Assembly (NCBI GenBank): GCA_937775295.1
Contig: CALKBZ010000006.1
Location: forward strand, 93,101 to 157,100
Reading direction: 5' to 3'
Origin: an uncultured Opitutales bacterium
Lineage (GTDB): Bacteria; Verrucomicrobiota; Verrucomicrobiia; Opitutales; Coraliomargaritaceae
DNA length: 64,000 bases
Shown: piece by piece, positions 40,201 to 50,056 of the stretch
Layout: the number at the start of each line of letters is the position of its first letter
Numbering within the stretch: the stretch's first letter is position 1
Translations under genes and position numbers: made by a program
Notes under the pieces: generated by a model
The model's database searches: none
What the model saw: only the letters and a program-made list of their open reading frames with translations
What the model was told of the DNA's origin: nothing

Positions 40201-40736
40201 TACGGATCTTGGCACTGTTATACAGCCAGTCACTACGGATGTTTGTAGCGAATGGATTTCTGCCAATACGATCGCATAATTCGATTCCCAGCCATTGCGT
40301 ATGTATTTTGTAATGGAATGGGCGCGACCCGCACTCATTGTGGGTTGTACGTGGATGTGTTGCCCACACTCCTTTAACTGTTTATTGTAGCTAAGCGGGT
40401 CGTTTTTATCTGCAGATATATCACTGGTTTTCCAGCAATTGACGAAGTGTCTAAAAAACGACAAATATCTGGAACTTCTTTACCGGAGCGGATACTATAT
40501 TAGTTGTCATGCAATGCATGACTTTTTCATATGTTAGTTAGGGGTAACTAGTAAGGTATAAAACAAACTCCCCATCTTTCTTCGGAAGGGTGGGGTTTCA
40601 TGTTACTGGGCTACGAAGTAAGGCTTGGTACGCTTTAATGTGGGCGATTTTAAAGATAACGGCATGCCCCTGCCCTAGTTTTGATGCTGTCCCTAGTTTG
40701 GCGCAGTCCGATTTTCCAAGGGGAACGGGCTTATTA
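40201..40736. other. long intergenic region with two hairpins, possible small RNA
   Basis: No protein gene is supported; the reverse frames at 40117-40464 lie over the methyltransferase end in another phase. GTCATGCAATGCATGAC at 40506-40522 is an almost perfect palindrome followed by TTTTT. At 40568-40602 CCCCATCTTTC and GAAGGGTGGGG pair around a UUCG tetraloop, a very stable hairpin. The 20-60 bases before it could form a small RNA. The rest shows nothing. Confidence 0.4.
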
Positions 40737-40835
40737 TTAGCCTTTCTTCTTTAGGCGTTTAGCCTCTTTTTTTTCCTTAGCGGTTTTTTGTGGAGCCTTC
40801 TTAGTCTTACTTTTTGCGTCGAGTGATTTTGCCAT
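40737..40835 (-). CDS. 32-residue lysine-rich peptide
   Basis: Reads MAKSLDAKSKTKKAPQ then KTAKEKKEAKRLKKKG and stops with TAA TAA TAA. Fifteen of 32 residues are lysine. Short basic peptides of this kind (AKS ... KEKK ... KRxKKK) recur in Bacteroidetes and Verrucomicrobia with unknown function and may bind nucleic acid or ribosomes; this family link is from memory, not a search. The triple stop and clean ATG support translation. It lies in the gap between the methyltransferase and a lipoprotein gene. Confidence 0.65.
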   Translation of the reverse strand: MAKSLDAKSKTKKAPQKTAKEKKEAKRLKKKG

Positions 40836-40971
40836 AATAGTTTGTCGGTTGTTTTTGGAATATGAGGAAGAGCAAGAAGGTTAGTCGATTCCTATTCCAG
40901 AGCAAACTCAGGCTTTCGCAAAATGAGCAATGCAGAATGAGCTGAAACATAAACATTGAGGCTAGGCGGAA

Positions 40972-41008
40972 AAGCAAAAAAAAAGCGCTCTATAAAAGAG
41001 CGCTTTTT
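40972..41008 (-). terminator. terminator of the small lipoprotein gene
   Basis: AGCGCTC and GAGCGCT pair around TATAAAA. On the minus strand a run of nine T follows the stem; on the plus strand five T follow, so it may work both ways. Confidence 0.8.
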
Positions 41009-41030
41009 GTATTAAATTCGATTGAATTTC

Positions 41031-41192
41031 TTATTCTGTGATGGCTTCGACTGCTTCAGCAGCATTGTCGCCTGCTTCTTCAACCGCATCCACTGCTTGG
41101 TCTGCATCGCTTTTTTCGCCACAACCAGTGAGGAAGCTAGCACCTGCAAGTGCGATGACAGAGAATAGAAGAGTGATTTTTTGGGGTTCCAT
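41031..41192 (-). CDS. 53-residue lipoprotein, entericidin-like
   Basis: Starts MEPQKITLLFSVIALAGASF, followed by the lipobox LTGC at about residues 22-25, so it is exported and lipidated at the cysteine. The mature part (GEKSDADQAVDAVEEAGDNA then AEAVEAITE) is an acidic amphipathic helix with alanine/valine heptads, like entericidin- or Lpp-type small lipoproteins. A terminator follows within 25 bases. Too short for usual gene finders. Confidence 0.75.
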   Translation of the reverse strand: MEPQKITLLFSVIALAGASFLTGCGEKSDADQAVDAVEEAGDNAAEAVEAITE

Positions 41193-41409
41193 AATAATAT
41201 TTATATACGTAGGTGGTTGATGATTTTGACTTGATTTAGTCTAAATCTTAGTTTGCCAATATGTAGTTAGTGTTCAGGTGTGTCAATGATAGTCGTTAGG
41301 ATATATTAGCTTAAGGATAAGTGTTAATTCGATGTATGATAGTTACTTATGTATTTTTCGTGTTTTACGGAGTTGACGCGGATACAATCCACATTCACGC
41401 ACTGTCGGT

Positions 41410-42504
41410 ATGAATTTTTCATTGGAAGGTCTGCGCTATGAGGCGCTAGAGGCGCAGCTTGCAGAATCAGGAGTCAACCCTGTGCATGCGAGGCCGTTGT
41501 TTAGTGCTGTGCAACGTCGTCTGCTGCAAAATGATTTAGAGTCAGCGGAAGGTGTCCTACCACCGCTCCAGCGTTGGTTGGCGAGTGAGCAGGCGGTCAA
41601 GCCCTGTGCAATGGAACTAGTGGATGATACGGCCAGTTCGGACGGATTTACGCGCAAATATCTTCTGCGTCTGCACGATGGCACCGAAGTAGAGTCTGTG
41701 CAAATGGGCTTCCCGGGGCGCTACACCGCATGCCTAAGCAGTCAGGTCGGTTGTGCCATGGGCTGTGTCTTTTGTGCCACCGGGCAGATGGGTTTTTCAA
41801 GGCATTTAACTGCTAGCGAGATCGTCGCACAGGCGCATCACGTCGAACGTGAACTGCGCCGTACTCAAGGGAGTACCTTGCGTAATATTGTGATGATGGG
41901 CATGGGCGAGCCGTTACACAACTTTGAGCCAACTATGGAGGCGCTGGATATCATCACCGATGATCGTGGAATGAATATTGGGCCAGCGCGGGTGGTGATC
42001 AGCACGGTGGGCTATATTCCTGGCATTCAGAAACTGACCCGCCACCCGAAACGCTATTCACTGGCGGTGAGCTTGCATGGTGCGAGTGACGAAGAACGCG
42101 GTAAGTTGATCCCGATTAACAAGCGTTGGCCGTTGGCTGAGTTACTCGAAACGTGCCGTGAGTATTCAGCGATCAAGCGTGCCCGAGTGTTCTTTGCGTG
42201 GACTCTCATCGGCGGTGCGAACGATAGCGACGATCATGCACAGCGTTTGGCAGAGCTGTTAAAAGGAATGGATGCGCATGTGAATTTAATCCCGCTTAAT
42301 CCGACCGAAGGTTTCGATGGCACGATGCCGACGGAGGAACGCTCACAAGCGTTCCAAAAAATCATTCAAGAGGCGGGAATTCCGAGCACAATCCGACAAC
42401 GACGTGGGATTGATGTTGCGGCTGGCTGCGGTCAGTTGAAAGCGCAGCGCGTAAAGTGCGCGGACCGTAAATCTGGTATCAATGTACCGATGGGCGGGTC
42501 GTGA
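41410..42504 (+). CDS. rlmN: 23S rRNA (adenine2503-C2)-methyltransferase
   Basis: Radical-SAM enzyme that adds the C2 methyl of A2503 in 23S rRNA, also of A37 in some tRNAs. 364 residues. Seen: the CxxxCxxC cluster in SQVGCAMGCVFCATGQMGF, MGMGEPLHN (SAM-binding GEP), STVGYIPGIQKL, SLHGASDEERGKLIPINK, NLIPLNPTEG and the second active cysteine near the end in RRGIDVAAGCGQL. The first third shows the family N-terminal HhH-like helices. Confidence 0.95.
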   Translation: MNFSLEGLRYEALEAQLAESGVNPVHARPLFSAVQRRLLQNDLESAEGVLPPLQRWLASEQAVKPCAMELVDDTASSDGFTRKYLLRLHDGTEVESVQMGFPGRYTACLSSQVGCAMGCVFCATGQMGFSRHLTASEIVAQAHHVERELRRTQGSTLRNIVMMGMGEPLHNFEPTMEALDIITDDRGMNIGPARVVISTVGYIPGIQKLTRHPKRYSLAVSLHGASDEERGKLIPINKRWPLAELLETCREYSAIKRARVFFAWTLIGGANDSDDHAQRLAELLKGMDAHVNLIPLNPTEGFDGTMPTEERSQAFQKIIQEAGIPSTIRQRRGIDVAAGCGQLKAQRVKCADRKSGINVPMGGS

Positions 42505-42634
42505 TAATAGGCTAGGTATGCACATCTAGCAGACTGTTTAAGCATGGCTTTAAGTCGTGTAGGACGGTCATCGCTGTGCCAGTGATGTCTCTAGTCATTG
42601 CCGTGGTGAAGCCGAATGTGCTGGCTAAAGTATT

Positions 42635-43696
42635 CTACGCTTTACGTCGTGCTTGCACCGCTTGGGCGAGTGCATCGAGGATCGCTTCGGTGGCTGGCAT
42701 GTCGATGCATTCGTCAGTGATGCTTTGGCCGTAAGTGTTGTCGCTACTCACGTCGTAGTTTTGGCGGCCAGCGACGAGGTGGCTTTCGAGCATGACGCCA
42801 GCGATGCCTTGCTGGCCGGCTGAGATTTGTTCGGCGAGTGTGTTGGCGACGATAGTTTGACGGGTGTAGTCCTTGTTACTGTTCCCGTGGCTGCAATCGA
42901 CAATTAGCTTTTGCGGCAAGTCGACGGCGGCGAGTTGCTCTAAGATTGATTCGACATCCTTGGCCTCGTAGTTCGGGCCTGTACGGTTGCCGCCACGCAG
43001 AATTAGGTGTGCCGATGGGTTGCCTGTGGTTTGGAAGATTGCGGTCACGCCTTGCTTGGTAACGGACGGAAACCAGTGTGGTTGAGCCGCAGAGCGCACG
43101 GCATCAATCGCGATTTGCACGTTGCCGCTGGTGCCGTTTTTGAAACCGACTGGCATGGATAGGCCAGAGGCGAGTTCGCGGTGGATTTGGCTTTCGGTGG
43201 TGCGTGCGCCGATCGCGGACCATGCGATAGCATCTGCAATGAACTGTGGAATGATGGTGTCGAGGAATTCGGCACCAGTCGGTAGACCGAGTTCGCAAAT
43301 ATCGACCAATAGCTTGCGGCCGATGCGTAGGCCGGAGTTGATCTCGAAGCTGCCGTCGATACCAGGGTCATTAATGAGCCCCTTCCAGCCAACTACGGTG
43401 CGTGGCTTTTCGAAATACACACGCATGATCACTTGCAAGTCAGCCTGATACTTTTTAGCAAGTGGAAGCAGTTGCTGTGCATATTCAATTGCTGCCTTGG
43501 GATCATGAATCGAGCAGGGGCCGACGACGACGATCAGGCGATCGTCTGTGCCATTGAGGATGGCTTCGCTCTGCGCGCGTCCGTTCTCAACTACAGCTGT
43601 TGCTTTTTCGGTGAGCGGAATTTCCTCAATCAGTATTGCAGGTGGCAAGAGTGGGCGGTTGTCGGCGATACGGCGGTTGTCGTGTGTTGTGGACAT
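42635..43696 (-). CDS. aroG: 3-deoxy-7-phosphoheptulonate synthase, AroFGH type
   Basis: First step of aromatic amino acid synthesis: phosphoenolpyruvate plus erythrose-4-phosphate to DAHP. 353 residues, class I alpha type. Seen: VVVGPCSIHDPKAAIEYA, VIMRVYFEKPRTVVGWKGLINDP (in part), AIGARTTESQIHRELASG, GFKNGTSGNVQIA, and IVDCSHGNSNKDY with metal-binding residues. Which aromatic amino acid inhibits it cannot be read. Upstream neighbour hpt is on the same strand. Confidence 0.93.
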   Translation of the reverse strand: MSTTHDNRRIADNRPLLPPAILIEEIPLTEKATAVVENGRAQSEAILNGTDDRLIVVVGPCSIHDPKAAIEYAQQLLPLAKKYQADLQVIMRVYFEKPRTVVGWKGLINDPGIDGSFEINSGLRIGRKLLVDICELGLPTGAEFLDTIIPQFIADAIAWSAIGARTTESQIHRELASGLSMPVGFKNGTSGNVQIAIDAVRSAAQPHWFPSVTKQGVTAIFQTTGNPSAHLILRGGNRTGPNYEAKDVESILEQLAAVDLPQKLIVDCSHGNSNKDYTRQTIVANTLAEQISAGQQGIAGVMLESHLVAGRQNYDVSSDNTYGQSITDECIDMPATEAILDALAQAVQARRKA

Positions 43697-43756
43697 ATGT
43701 GGGTGAGAGAATGGAGTTCTAAAAAATGAGACTTGAAAGAAGTGTATTACTAGAAG

Positions 43757-44323
43757 TTAGATGCTTTGGTGTTCGGGTTTCAGGACGCCGATACAAGGAA
43801 GTTGGCGGTAGCGCTCGGCGAAGTCTAGGCCATAGCCGACGACAAATTCGTCGGGAATTTCGAAACCCACGAAATCTGCTTCGAATTCAACTGCGCGGCG
43901 GGCCTTCTTATCGAGCAGCACACAGGTCTTGAGGCTAGCTGGATTCATGCTCTGTAGCACTTTGGAGACAGCGGCGAGAGTGTTGCCGGTGTCGAGAATG
44001 TCGTCCATCAGTAGCACATCGACACCTTCAATGTTGAGGCGAATTCGGTCGATGATTTCTGGCGCTTGCTCGGGCGATGCACTATTGCGATAGCTTGAGA
44101 CACGGATGCAATCGAGCCGCAGTGGAATATTCAGCTGTCGAATGATGTCGGCGACAAAGATCACCGCACCATTGATGATTGCTATGATGGCGATGTCACG
44201 ACCGGCATAGGCTGCATTGATCTCTGCACCTAGCTCTTTCAGGCGAGAGTGGATTTGCTCCTCAGACAGAAGAACGCAGGCGAGATCGTTGAGTTGAGAG
44301 GAGGGGGGGGAGTCGATTGGCAT
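43757..44323 (-). CDS. hpt: hypoxanthine phosphoribosyltransferase
   Basis: Makes IMP or GMP from hypoxanthine or guanine and PRPP. 188 residues. Seen: [16 protein letters not shown], the PRPP loop [43 protein letters not shown] with the base-binding lysine region, and the final [10 protein letters not shown]. It completes the salvage route from punA. The gene follows ffh by 35 bases on the same strand. Confidence 0.95.
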   Translation of the reverse strand: MPIDSPPSSQLNDLACVLLSEEQIHSRLKELGAEINAAYAGRDIAIIAIINGAVIFVADIIRQLNIPLRLDCIRVSSYRNSASPEQAPEIIDRIRLNIEGVDVLLMDDILDTGNTLAAVSKVLQSMNPASLKTCVLLDKKARRAVEFEADFVGFEIPDEFVVGYGLDFAERYRQLPCIGVLKPEHQSI

Positions 44324-44358
44324 GGCGTGTTTGGCTTGGCGCTAAAACCGGTGTGTGA

Positions 44359-45717
44359 TTACATCCCGGGCAGGCCGGGCATGCCACCACCTTCTCCCAT
44401 TTGTGCCTTCATGGCTTTCATCATCTTACGGCCTTTGCCGCCGTTCATCATTTTCATCATCTTTTGCATCTGTCCGAATTGTTTGAGCAGTGCATTGACG
44501 TCGCGCACTTGAACGCCAGAGCCATCGGCAATGCGCTTGAGGCGACTGCCGCGAAGGATACGTGGCTGGCGGCGCTCTTTGAGAGTCATAGAAAGAATGA
44601 TGGCTTCGGTACGGGCCATTTTCTTTTCCTCTTCGTCGCCGACTTGGATGCCGCTGGCACCGGGAAGCATGCTAACGATGGAGCTGAGTGAGCCCATTTT
44701 TTTGACCTGCTGCATTTGCGAAAGGAAGTCTTCGAGGTTGAAGTCGGCCTTGCGCATTTTCTCTGCAAGTCGCTCGGCTTCTTTCTCGTCGATATTCTCC
44801 TGCGCCCGCTCGACGAGGGAGACGACATCACCCATGCCTAAAATACGAGAGGCGAGACGATCCGGATGGAAGACTTCAAATTCGTCTGACTTTTCGCCAA
44901 GTCCTATGAATTTAATCGGCACCTCGGAGATAGACTTCATCGAGAGTGCCGCGCCGCCGCGGGCATCACCATCGAGCTTTGTCAGAATAATACCTGTGCA
45001 GCCGACTGCTTCGTGGAAGTGCTTGGCAACATTGACCGCCTCTTGACCGAGTGCCGAGTCGGCAACGAGTAGAATTTCGTCTGGTTGGACGGCATCCTTT
45101 AGTTGCTTGATCTCCTCGATTAGATCGGTGTCGATTTGGAGACGACCAGCGGTATCAAAAATAATGAGGTTGGCGTCAGCCAATTTCGCAGCTTCGAGGC
45201 CGCGCTTGCCGATTTTGATGACGTCTTTCTCTTCACGATCGCCGTAGAAGATGCAGCCTTCGTTCTTGGCTAGCATCTCGAGCTGATCGATCGCCGCGGG
45301 GCGATACACGTCGCAGGCCACGAGGGCGGGACGGTATGCGCGCTTTTTGGCGAGGTAGCGGGCGAGCTTACCACTGCTGGTGGTTTTACCAGAGCCGTGC
45401 AGGCCGACCATCATGATGCGCAGCGGTTTCTTGTCTTCGAGGTCAGTGGCCCCTTCGCCGAGGAGCTTTACCAGCTCGTCGTGGATGATTTTGATGACTT
45501 GTTGGCTAGGGGTGACTGATTTCAGTACTTCCTGACCGACGCATTGCGCCTGAACATTGGCGACAAACGCGCGTGCCACTTTAAAATGAACATCGGCCGA
45601 GAGTAGGGCTTTGCGCACTTCTTTGAGTGCCTCGGCCATATTGTCTTCGCTGAGTTTGCCAACACCGCGGAGGTTTCGGAGGGCTGAGCCCAATTTGTCT
45701 GTAAGATTTTCGAGCAT
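44359..45717 (-). CDS. ffh: signal recognition particle protein Ffh
   Basis: Binds signal sequences and the SRP RNA and targets ribosomes to the membrane. 452 residues: N domain helices, G domain with [15 protein letters not shown] (P loop), [26 protein letters not shown] and [13 protein letters not shown], and the methionine-rich M domain ([40 protein letters not shown] at the C terminus). The SRP RNA gene was not seen in the window. Confidence 0.97.
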   Translation of the reverse strand: MLENLTDKLGSALRNLRGVGKLSEDNMAEALKEVRKALLSADVHFKVARAFVANVQAQCVGQEVLKSVTPSQQVIKIIHDELVKLLGEGATDLEDKKPLRIMMVGLHGSGKTTSSGKLARYLAKKRAYRPALVACDVYRPAAIDQLEMLAKNEGCIFYGDREEKDVIKIGKRGLEAAKLADANLIIFDTAGRLQIDTDLIEEIKQLKDAVQPDEILLVADSALGQEAVNVAKHFHEAVGCTGIILTKLDGDARGGAALSMKSISEVPIKFIGLGEKSDEFEVFHPDRLASRILGMGDVVSLVERAQENIDEKEAERLAEKMRKADFNLEDFLSQMQQVKKMGSLSSIVSMLPGASGIQVGDEEEKKMARTEAIILSMTLKERRQPRILRGSRLKRIADGSGVQVRDVNALLKQFGQMQKMMKMMNGGKGRKMMKAMKAQMGEGGGMPGLPGM

Positions 45718-45964
45718 TTTGGTGGTGAAATTAAGGTTTTGAAATTAATAGGTACCTACGGTAGAGGCAAAGTAATTTTTCAGTAGATCGGCGTCTGCTG
45801 ATCGAATTGTCTCAGATCACCACGAGTCTAAGTGCTCCGTTGATTGAAATACGCTAAACCTATGTTAAAACGGATGCTTTACATATAGCCCTCTTATCGT
45901 AGTTTAACCCGCTTTGGCTCGCTTGACCACCTCTCAGTCACAGAGCAGTATATTTATAAATAAT

Positions 45965-47302
45965 ATGAAGCAACGCACCATTCTCAGAGAAGTTTCGATC
46001 AGTGGGAAATCCTTGCACACGGGTGAAGAAGTTCAACTGACTTTGAAACCAGCAGCCGTGAATCACGGTATCGTCTTCCAGCGCATGGATCTTTTTGGAA
46101 AACCAGAGCTGAAGCCACTGGTCGAATTTGTGACCGATCTAGTGCGTAGCACCACGATTGCTGATGGGCATGCGAAGGTAAATACCGTGGAGCACGTCTT
46201 GAGTGCATTGAGCGGTTGTGGGGTGGACAATGTTCTGGTCGAAATGGATGCCAGTGAGCCGCCGATTCTGGATGGTTCTGCCAAGCATTTTGTGAACTTG
46301 ATCCAACAAGCCGAACCGGTTGAGCAGGATGCGGAGCGTGAGTATTTCGTGCTGGATGAGCCGATTTCTGTAACTCGTGGTGCTAGCTCCATCATTGCGC
46401 TGCCACACGATGGTTTCCGTGTGACGTGTACATCCACCGATGATCGCGGCATTCACACGCAGCACTTGAGCCTCGATATTGATCCTGAGTCCTATGTGGC
46501 ACAGATCGCGCCGGCTCGCACCTTTACTATATATGAAGACATCGAAGAGCTATTGAAGCTTGGTAAGATCAAAGGTGGTAGTCTCGACAGTGCGATCGTG
46601 ATCAAGGGGGACAAAATTCTCTCTAAGGAGCCGCTTCGCTTTAAGGAAGAATTCGTTCGTCACAAGATCCTTGATATCGTCGGTGATATCGTGCTGGTCG
46701 GTATGCCGATCAAGGCACACTTCATTGCGGTGCGACCAGGCCATGCGCTGAATGCAGAACTCTCTAAGGTGCTTCGCCAGAAAATGCTGGAGAAGATCAA
46801 GGGTGCTACGAAAGCTGTAGCGCCTAAGAAGGCCGCCGCAGTAATGGATGCACCTGAGACGGTAATGGATATTCGTCGCGTGATGGATCTGCTGCCGCAT
46901 CGCTATCCTTTCATCATGATCGATCGCGTGATTGAGCTGGTGAGCGAAGATGAATTGGTGGCATTGAAGAATGTCACGATTAACGAGCCGTACTTTCAAG
47001 GTCACTACCCAGGCCGTCCAGTGATGCCTGGTGTTTTGCAAATCGAAGCAATGGCGCAGGCTGCCGGTGTTTTGCTGCTGCGCAAGTTGCCTGTTGAGGA
47101 AAACAAAATCGCATTCTTTATGAGTGTGGACAAGGTCAAGTTCCGTCGCGCGGTGGAGCCCGGCGATTCAGTCGAGATTCGTGTGAAACTTGTCAAGATT
47201 CGGGGTAACAAGATCGCGACTGCGACCGGTGTTTGCTCCGTTGGCGGTAAGGTCGTTTCCAGCGCTGAGCTTATGTTCATGCTGGCAGATGTTTCGGAAT
47301 AA
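45965..47302 (+). CDS. lpxC: LpxC-FabZ fusion: UDP-acyl-GlcNAc deacetylase / 3-hydroxyacyl-ACP dehydratase
   Basis: One chain of 445 residues with two functions. Residues 1-290 are LpxC, the committed step of lipid A synthesis: [17 protein letters not shown] with zinc histidine, [14 protein letters not shown], and [10 protein letters not shown]. After a linker ([14 protein letters not shown]) residues about 310-445 are FabZ, which dehydrates 3-hydroxyacyl-[39 protein letters not shown] with the catalytic histidine and glutamate. The same fusion is known in Bacteroidetes and some Verrucomicrobia. Translated start at 45965; lpxA follows by 14 bases. Confidence 0.96.
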   Translation: MKQRTILREVSISGKSLHTGEEVQLTLKPAAVNHGIVFQRMDLFGKPELKPLVEFVTDLVRSTTIADGHAKVNTVEHVLSALSGCGVDNVLVEMDASEPPILDGSAKHFVNLIQQAEPVEQDAEREYFVLDEPISVTRGASSIIALPHDGFRVTCTSTDDRGIHTQHLSLDIDPESYVAQIAPARTFTIYEDIEELLKLGKIKGGSLDSAIVIKGDKILSKEPLRFKEEFVRHKILDIVGDIVLVGMPIKAHFIAVRPGHALNAELSKVLRQKMLEKIKGATKAVAPKKAAAVMDAPETVMDIRRVMDLLPHRYPFIMIDRVIELVSEDELVALKNVTINEPYFQGHYPGRPVMPGVLQIEAMAQAAGVLLLRKLPVEENKIAFFMSVDKVKFRRAVEPGDSVEIRVKLVKIRGNKIATATGVCSVGGKVVSSAELMFMLADVSE

Positions 47303-47316
47303 GGTTAACAAATCAA

Positions 47317-48093
47317 ATGGCTACAGACGTTCATCCTTCTGCAATTATAGAGCAGGGTGCCGAACTTGACGAAGATGTCAGTGTCGGTGCCTATGCCTAT
47401 ATCGGTGCGCAAGTTAAAGTCGGCAAAGGCACTATAGTGATGCACCACGCGACAGTCGATGGTGTGACCACAATGGGGCAAAGTAATGAGGTGCACCCGT
47501 ATGCCTATGTAGGCGGCAAAACTCATGATTTGAAATATCGGGGTGGTGTGCATCGTTTGCAGATTGGCGCGTACAATGTCTTTCGCGAGTTTACCACAGT
47601 GCACTGTGCGACATCAGCCGAGCAACTTACGGTGGTCGGCAATCATAATAACATTTTATCCTACAGTCATATTGCCCACGAATGCGTGGTCGGTGATCAT
47701 TTGGTGATGAGCAGTCACGCCGCGCTGGGCGGGCATGTGATCGTTGATGACTATGCCAATATTGGCTGGGGCGCTGGTATTCATCAGTTCTGTCGAATCG
47801 GTACACGCGCAATGGTTGGTGCCACTTCGAAGGTCGTGCAAGACGTACCTCCGTATGTGATCAGCGATGGTAACCCAGCTGTCGCGCGCGCCATTAATAA
47901 GGTCGGGCTCGAACGCGCTGGTTACAGTAAGGAAGATATTTCCTTGGCGCGCCGCATTTTTAAAGCTTTTTTTAAAGACGGCCTGAACCGCAGTCAGGCA
48001 GTCGAGTGGTTGCGCGCTAATGAAGATATTGAGCATCGTGTGGTGAAGACCTTCTTGGACTTTACTGCAGATAGTCAGCGCGGGTTGGGTTGA
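47317..48093 (+). CDS. lpxA: acyl-ACP-UDP-N-acetylglucosamine O-acyltransferase
   Basis: First acylation of UDP-GlcNAc in lipid A synthesis. 258 residues of left-handed beta helix: [15 protein letters not shown] start, [47 protein letters not shown] with the catalytic histidine, [16 protein letters not shown], then the C-terminal helices [21 protein letters not shown]. With upstream lpxC-fabZ it forms an operon for the first lipid A steps. Confidence 0.96.
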   Translation: MATDVHPSAIIEQGAELDEDVSVGAYAYIGAQVKVGKGTIVMHHATVDGVTTMGQSNEVHPYAYVGGKTHDLKYRGGVHRLQIGAYNVFREFTTVHCATSAEQLTVVGNHNNILSYSHIAHECVVGDHLVMSSHAALGGHVIVDDYANIGWGAGIHQFCRIGTRAMVGATSKVVQDVPPYVISDGNPAVARAINKVGLERAGYSKEDISLARRIFKAFFKDGLNRSQAVEWLRANEDIEHRVVKTFLDFTADSQRGLG

Positions 48094-48224
48094 GGATTTT
48101 TCTAGAAGACTGTTCTCTATTCTAGCTGTTATTCGGTATCGTCCCTAATCCTCGCACTAATTGATGCGCTCAGCGGCGAGTATCTATAACTGATGTGGTA
48201 GTCTGAGAGAGCTGAGAGTCGGGT

Positions 48225-48257
48225 ACAAAAAAGCTTCGTCCGGTTAAGGACGAAGCT
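48225..48257 (-). terminator. terminator downstream of the PpiD-like gene
   Basis: AGCTTCGTCC and GGACGAAGCT pair perfectly around GGTTAA; on the minus strand the stem is followed by six T. It sits 25 bases past the PpiD-like stop codon. Confidence 0.85.
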
Positions 48258-48281
48258 GATTTAAAAGGATGCCTATTTGGC

Positions 48282-49952
48282 TTACTGCTCGTCGAGTACT
48301 TCGGCTGCTGAATCTTCGCTGATACCACGAGCGACTAACTCGCTGGCGAGTGCATTGGAGCTGACATAAGATGCGTAGCGTTGCAGGAAGCTGCGTGCTT
48401 GAACTAAGTTTTCGTCCTCCGATGTGATTTCTGGAATGCTTTTTTCTTCGACATAGACGAAGGTGCCGACGACCCCGCTAGTTAGCATCGGTGAGATTTC
48501 TCCAGCTTCCATACTTTGTGCTTTTTGTAGAGCAGCTTGATTGAAGGCGCGTGGTGCTTCGCCAATTTTGAAGGTTTCGTTTACGGTGACTTTGAGGGCA
48601 AGTGCTTCAGCAGCTTCGACGAAGGTGCTGCCTTCGGCGATTTTTGCTTTGAGTGCGGTTTCCAAGCGCTCGCCATTTTCGTTGAAGAGACGGCGCTTTT
48701 CTTCGGCAGTGTAGTCGACAGTGACAACTGCTTCGACTGTTTCGAAGGCGGGGATCTCTGGCGCGATGCGACCTGTGTAGATCAGCACGCCGAAGCCTCC
48801 GTCAATCGCATAGGCGTCTGAGAAGTAGCGGCTCTTGGAAAGTGTGAACGCGGATTCGAGCATCTCGGTCGATAGAGCACGACGTGCAGCGCCTTCGGCT
48901 GTGTAAGGTGCGATCTCTGTGAGCGCTAAGCCAGACTGGTTGAGCAGCTGATTGAAGGCGGCCGAGTCTTGCTCGACGTTGTCGCTGTAGAGTTTGTAGG
49001 CAAAGCTCTGTGCGGCTTCGTTGGCGAGGCGCTGTGCGGCTTCAGTGGCAAGGTCGGTCGCAACGGCATCGCGCACAGTCTCGAATGTGACGGCAGGTAC
49101 TTCTGCCGCGGCGTCCTCAGCTTTTGGTTGAGTGGCCTTGTAGGCTGCGATGAAGCGAGCGCGGTTAGCGATAAAGTGGGGGCGTAGATCAGACTCTTGA
49201 GCGGCGATAACTTGTTCGGCATAGTTGGCTGCCGAAAAGATGATGTAGCTGGCTTGGATACGCTCGGCAATTTCGTAGCGACTGTTGTTGGCACTATAGT
49301 ATGCAGTTAGTGCTTCCTTAGTGGGTGTGATTTCTGGAGTGAATGCAGCGTAGCTGATCTCGGCAGTGGCGAGTTTAAGGGATGTTTCATTGCGCTGTGT
49401 TAGTGCCAGTGCTTCGGCAGGCAGCAGGTAGCCTGGGCCGGAGAGGGCGCTGCCAACTTGATCGATACGATAGTCTTCTTCGAGCACGGTAACGAAAAGA
49501 CCTTGCGGCATGTTTGGGTTGGATTCGATGTTGTCTACGAAGCTGGTGTAGGCATCGCGGCTAAACTGATCATCGGCGCCACGGAAGGCAGCTTTGGTCA
49601 TAATGTAGCCTTCAAGTGTCTTCTGGTCGGGGGCTGGCACACCGATCTCTTCTGCTAAGTGCAGGAGGGCAATGCGGCTGGTGACCTGCGACTGGAATTG
49701 TTGCTCGTTCTGGATCGGACGACCTGTGTTGAGAATCGCACTCAGCGAAACCTTTTCACTAATGATCCCCATTTCGCGAGGTGAATTGAGGTCGTAACCA
49801 TAGAAATTTTGCTCACGGTAAGCGCTTTGGTCGGATGTGCAGCCCGGCGTGTTACCTATCGTGAAAACGAAGGCGACAATGATGACCGACAACAGAGTTA
49901 GGAATATCCAGCGGCCGTGGCGGATGAGGTGGTTTTGGATCCAAGAAATCAT
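48282..49952 (-). CDS. PpiD/SurA-like membrane-anchored periplasmic protein
   Basis: 556 residues. An N-terminal membrane anchor (WIFLTLLSVIIVAFVFTIGN) is followed by a SurA/PpiD-type N domain (SAILNTGRPIQNEQQFQSQV, LHLAEEIGVPAPDQKTLEGY) and a helical core. The later part (GSTFVEAAEALALKVTVNET, FNQAALQKAQSMEAGEIS, MLTSGVVGTFVYVEEKS) looks like the end of PpiD, but I see no parvulin catalytic signature, so it may act as chaperone only. Substrates would be exported proteins on their way to the outer membrane. Confidence 0.75.
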   Translation of the reverse strand: MISWIQNHLIRHGRWIFLTLLSVIIVAFVFTIGNTPGCTSDQSAYREQNFYGYDLNSPREMGIISEKVSLSAILNTGRPIQNEQQFQSQVTSRIALLHLAEEIGVPAPDQKTLEGYIMTKAAFRGADDQFSRDAYTSFVDNIESNPNMPQGLFVTVLEEDYRIDQVGSALSGPGYLLPAEALALTQRNETSLKLATAEISYAAFTPEITPTKEALTAYYSANNSRYEIAERIQASYIIFSAANYAEQVIAAQESDLRPHFIANRARFIAAYKATQPKAEDAAAEVPAVTFETVRDAVATDLATEAAQRLANEAAQSFAYKLYSDNVEQDSAAFNQLLNQSGLALTEIAPYTAEGAARRALSTEMLESAFTLSKSRYFSDAYAIDGGFGVLIYTGRIAPEIPAFETVEAVVTVDYTAEEKRRLFNENGERLETALKAKIAEGSTFVEAAEALALKVTVNETFKIGEAPRAFNQAALQKAQSMEAGEISPMLTSGVVGTFVYVEEKSIPEITSEDENLVQARSFLQRYASYVSSNALASELVARGISEDSAAEVLDEQ

Positions 49953-50056
49953 GACAAAGGAAATTAGAAAATTCGGAGGTTAGATACAGGTTATGACCTG
50001 TCAATCTCTTGCTTGCATGTATGTCAACAGATTCGAGACTGATTGGATTTGTCTGA

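Noticed and set aside
40117..40464. 115-codon reverse frame after the methyltransferase
   Set aside because: Overlaps the methyltransferase C terminus antisense and has poor composition.
48926..49294. Reverse frame inside the PpiD-like gene, other phase
   Set aside because: Threonine/proline-rich shadow of the real frame.
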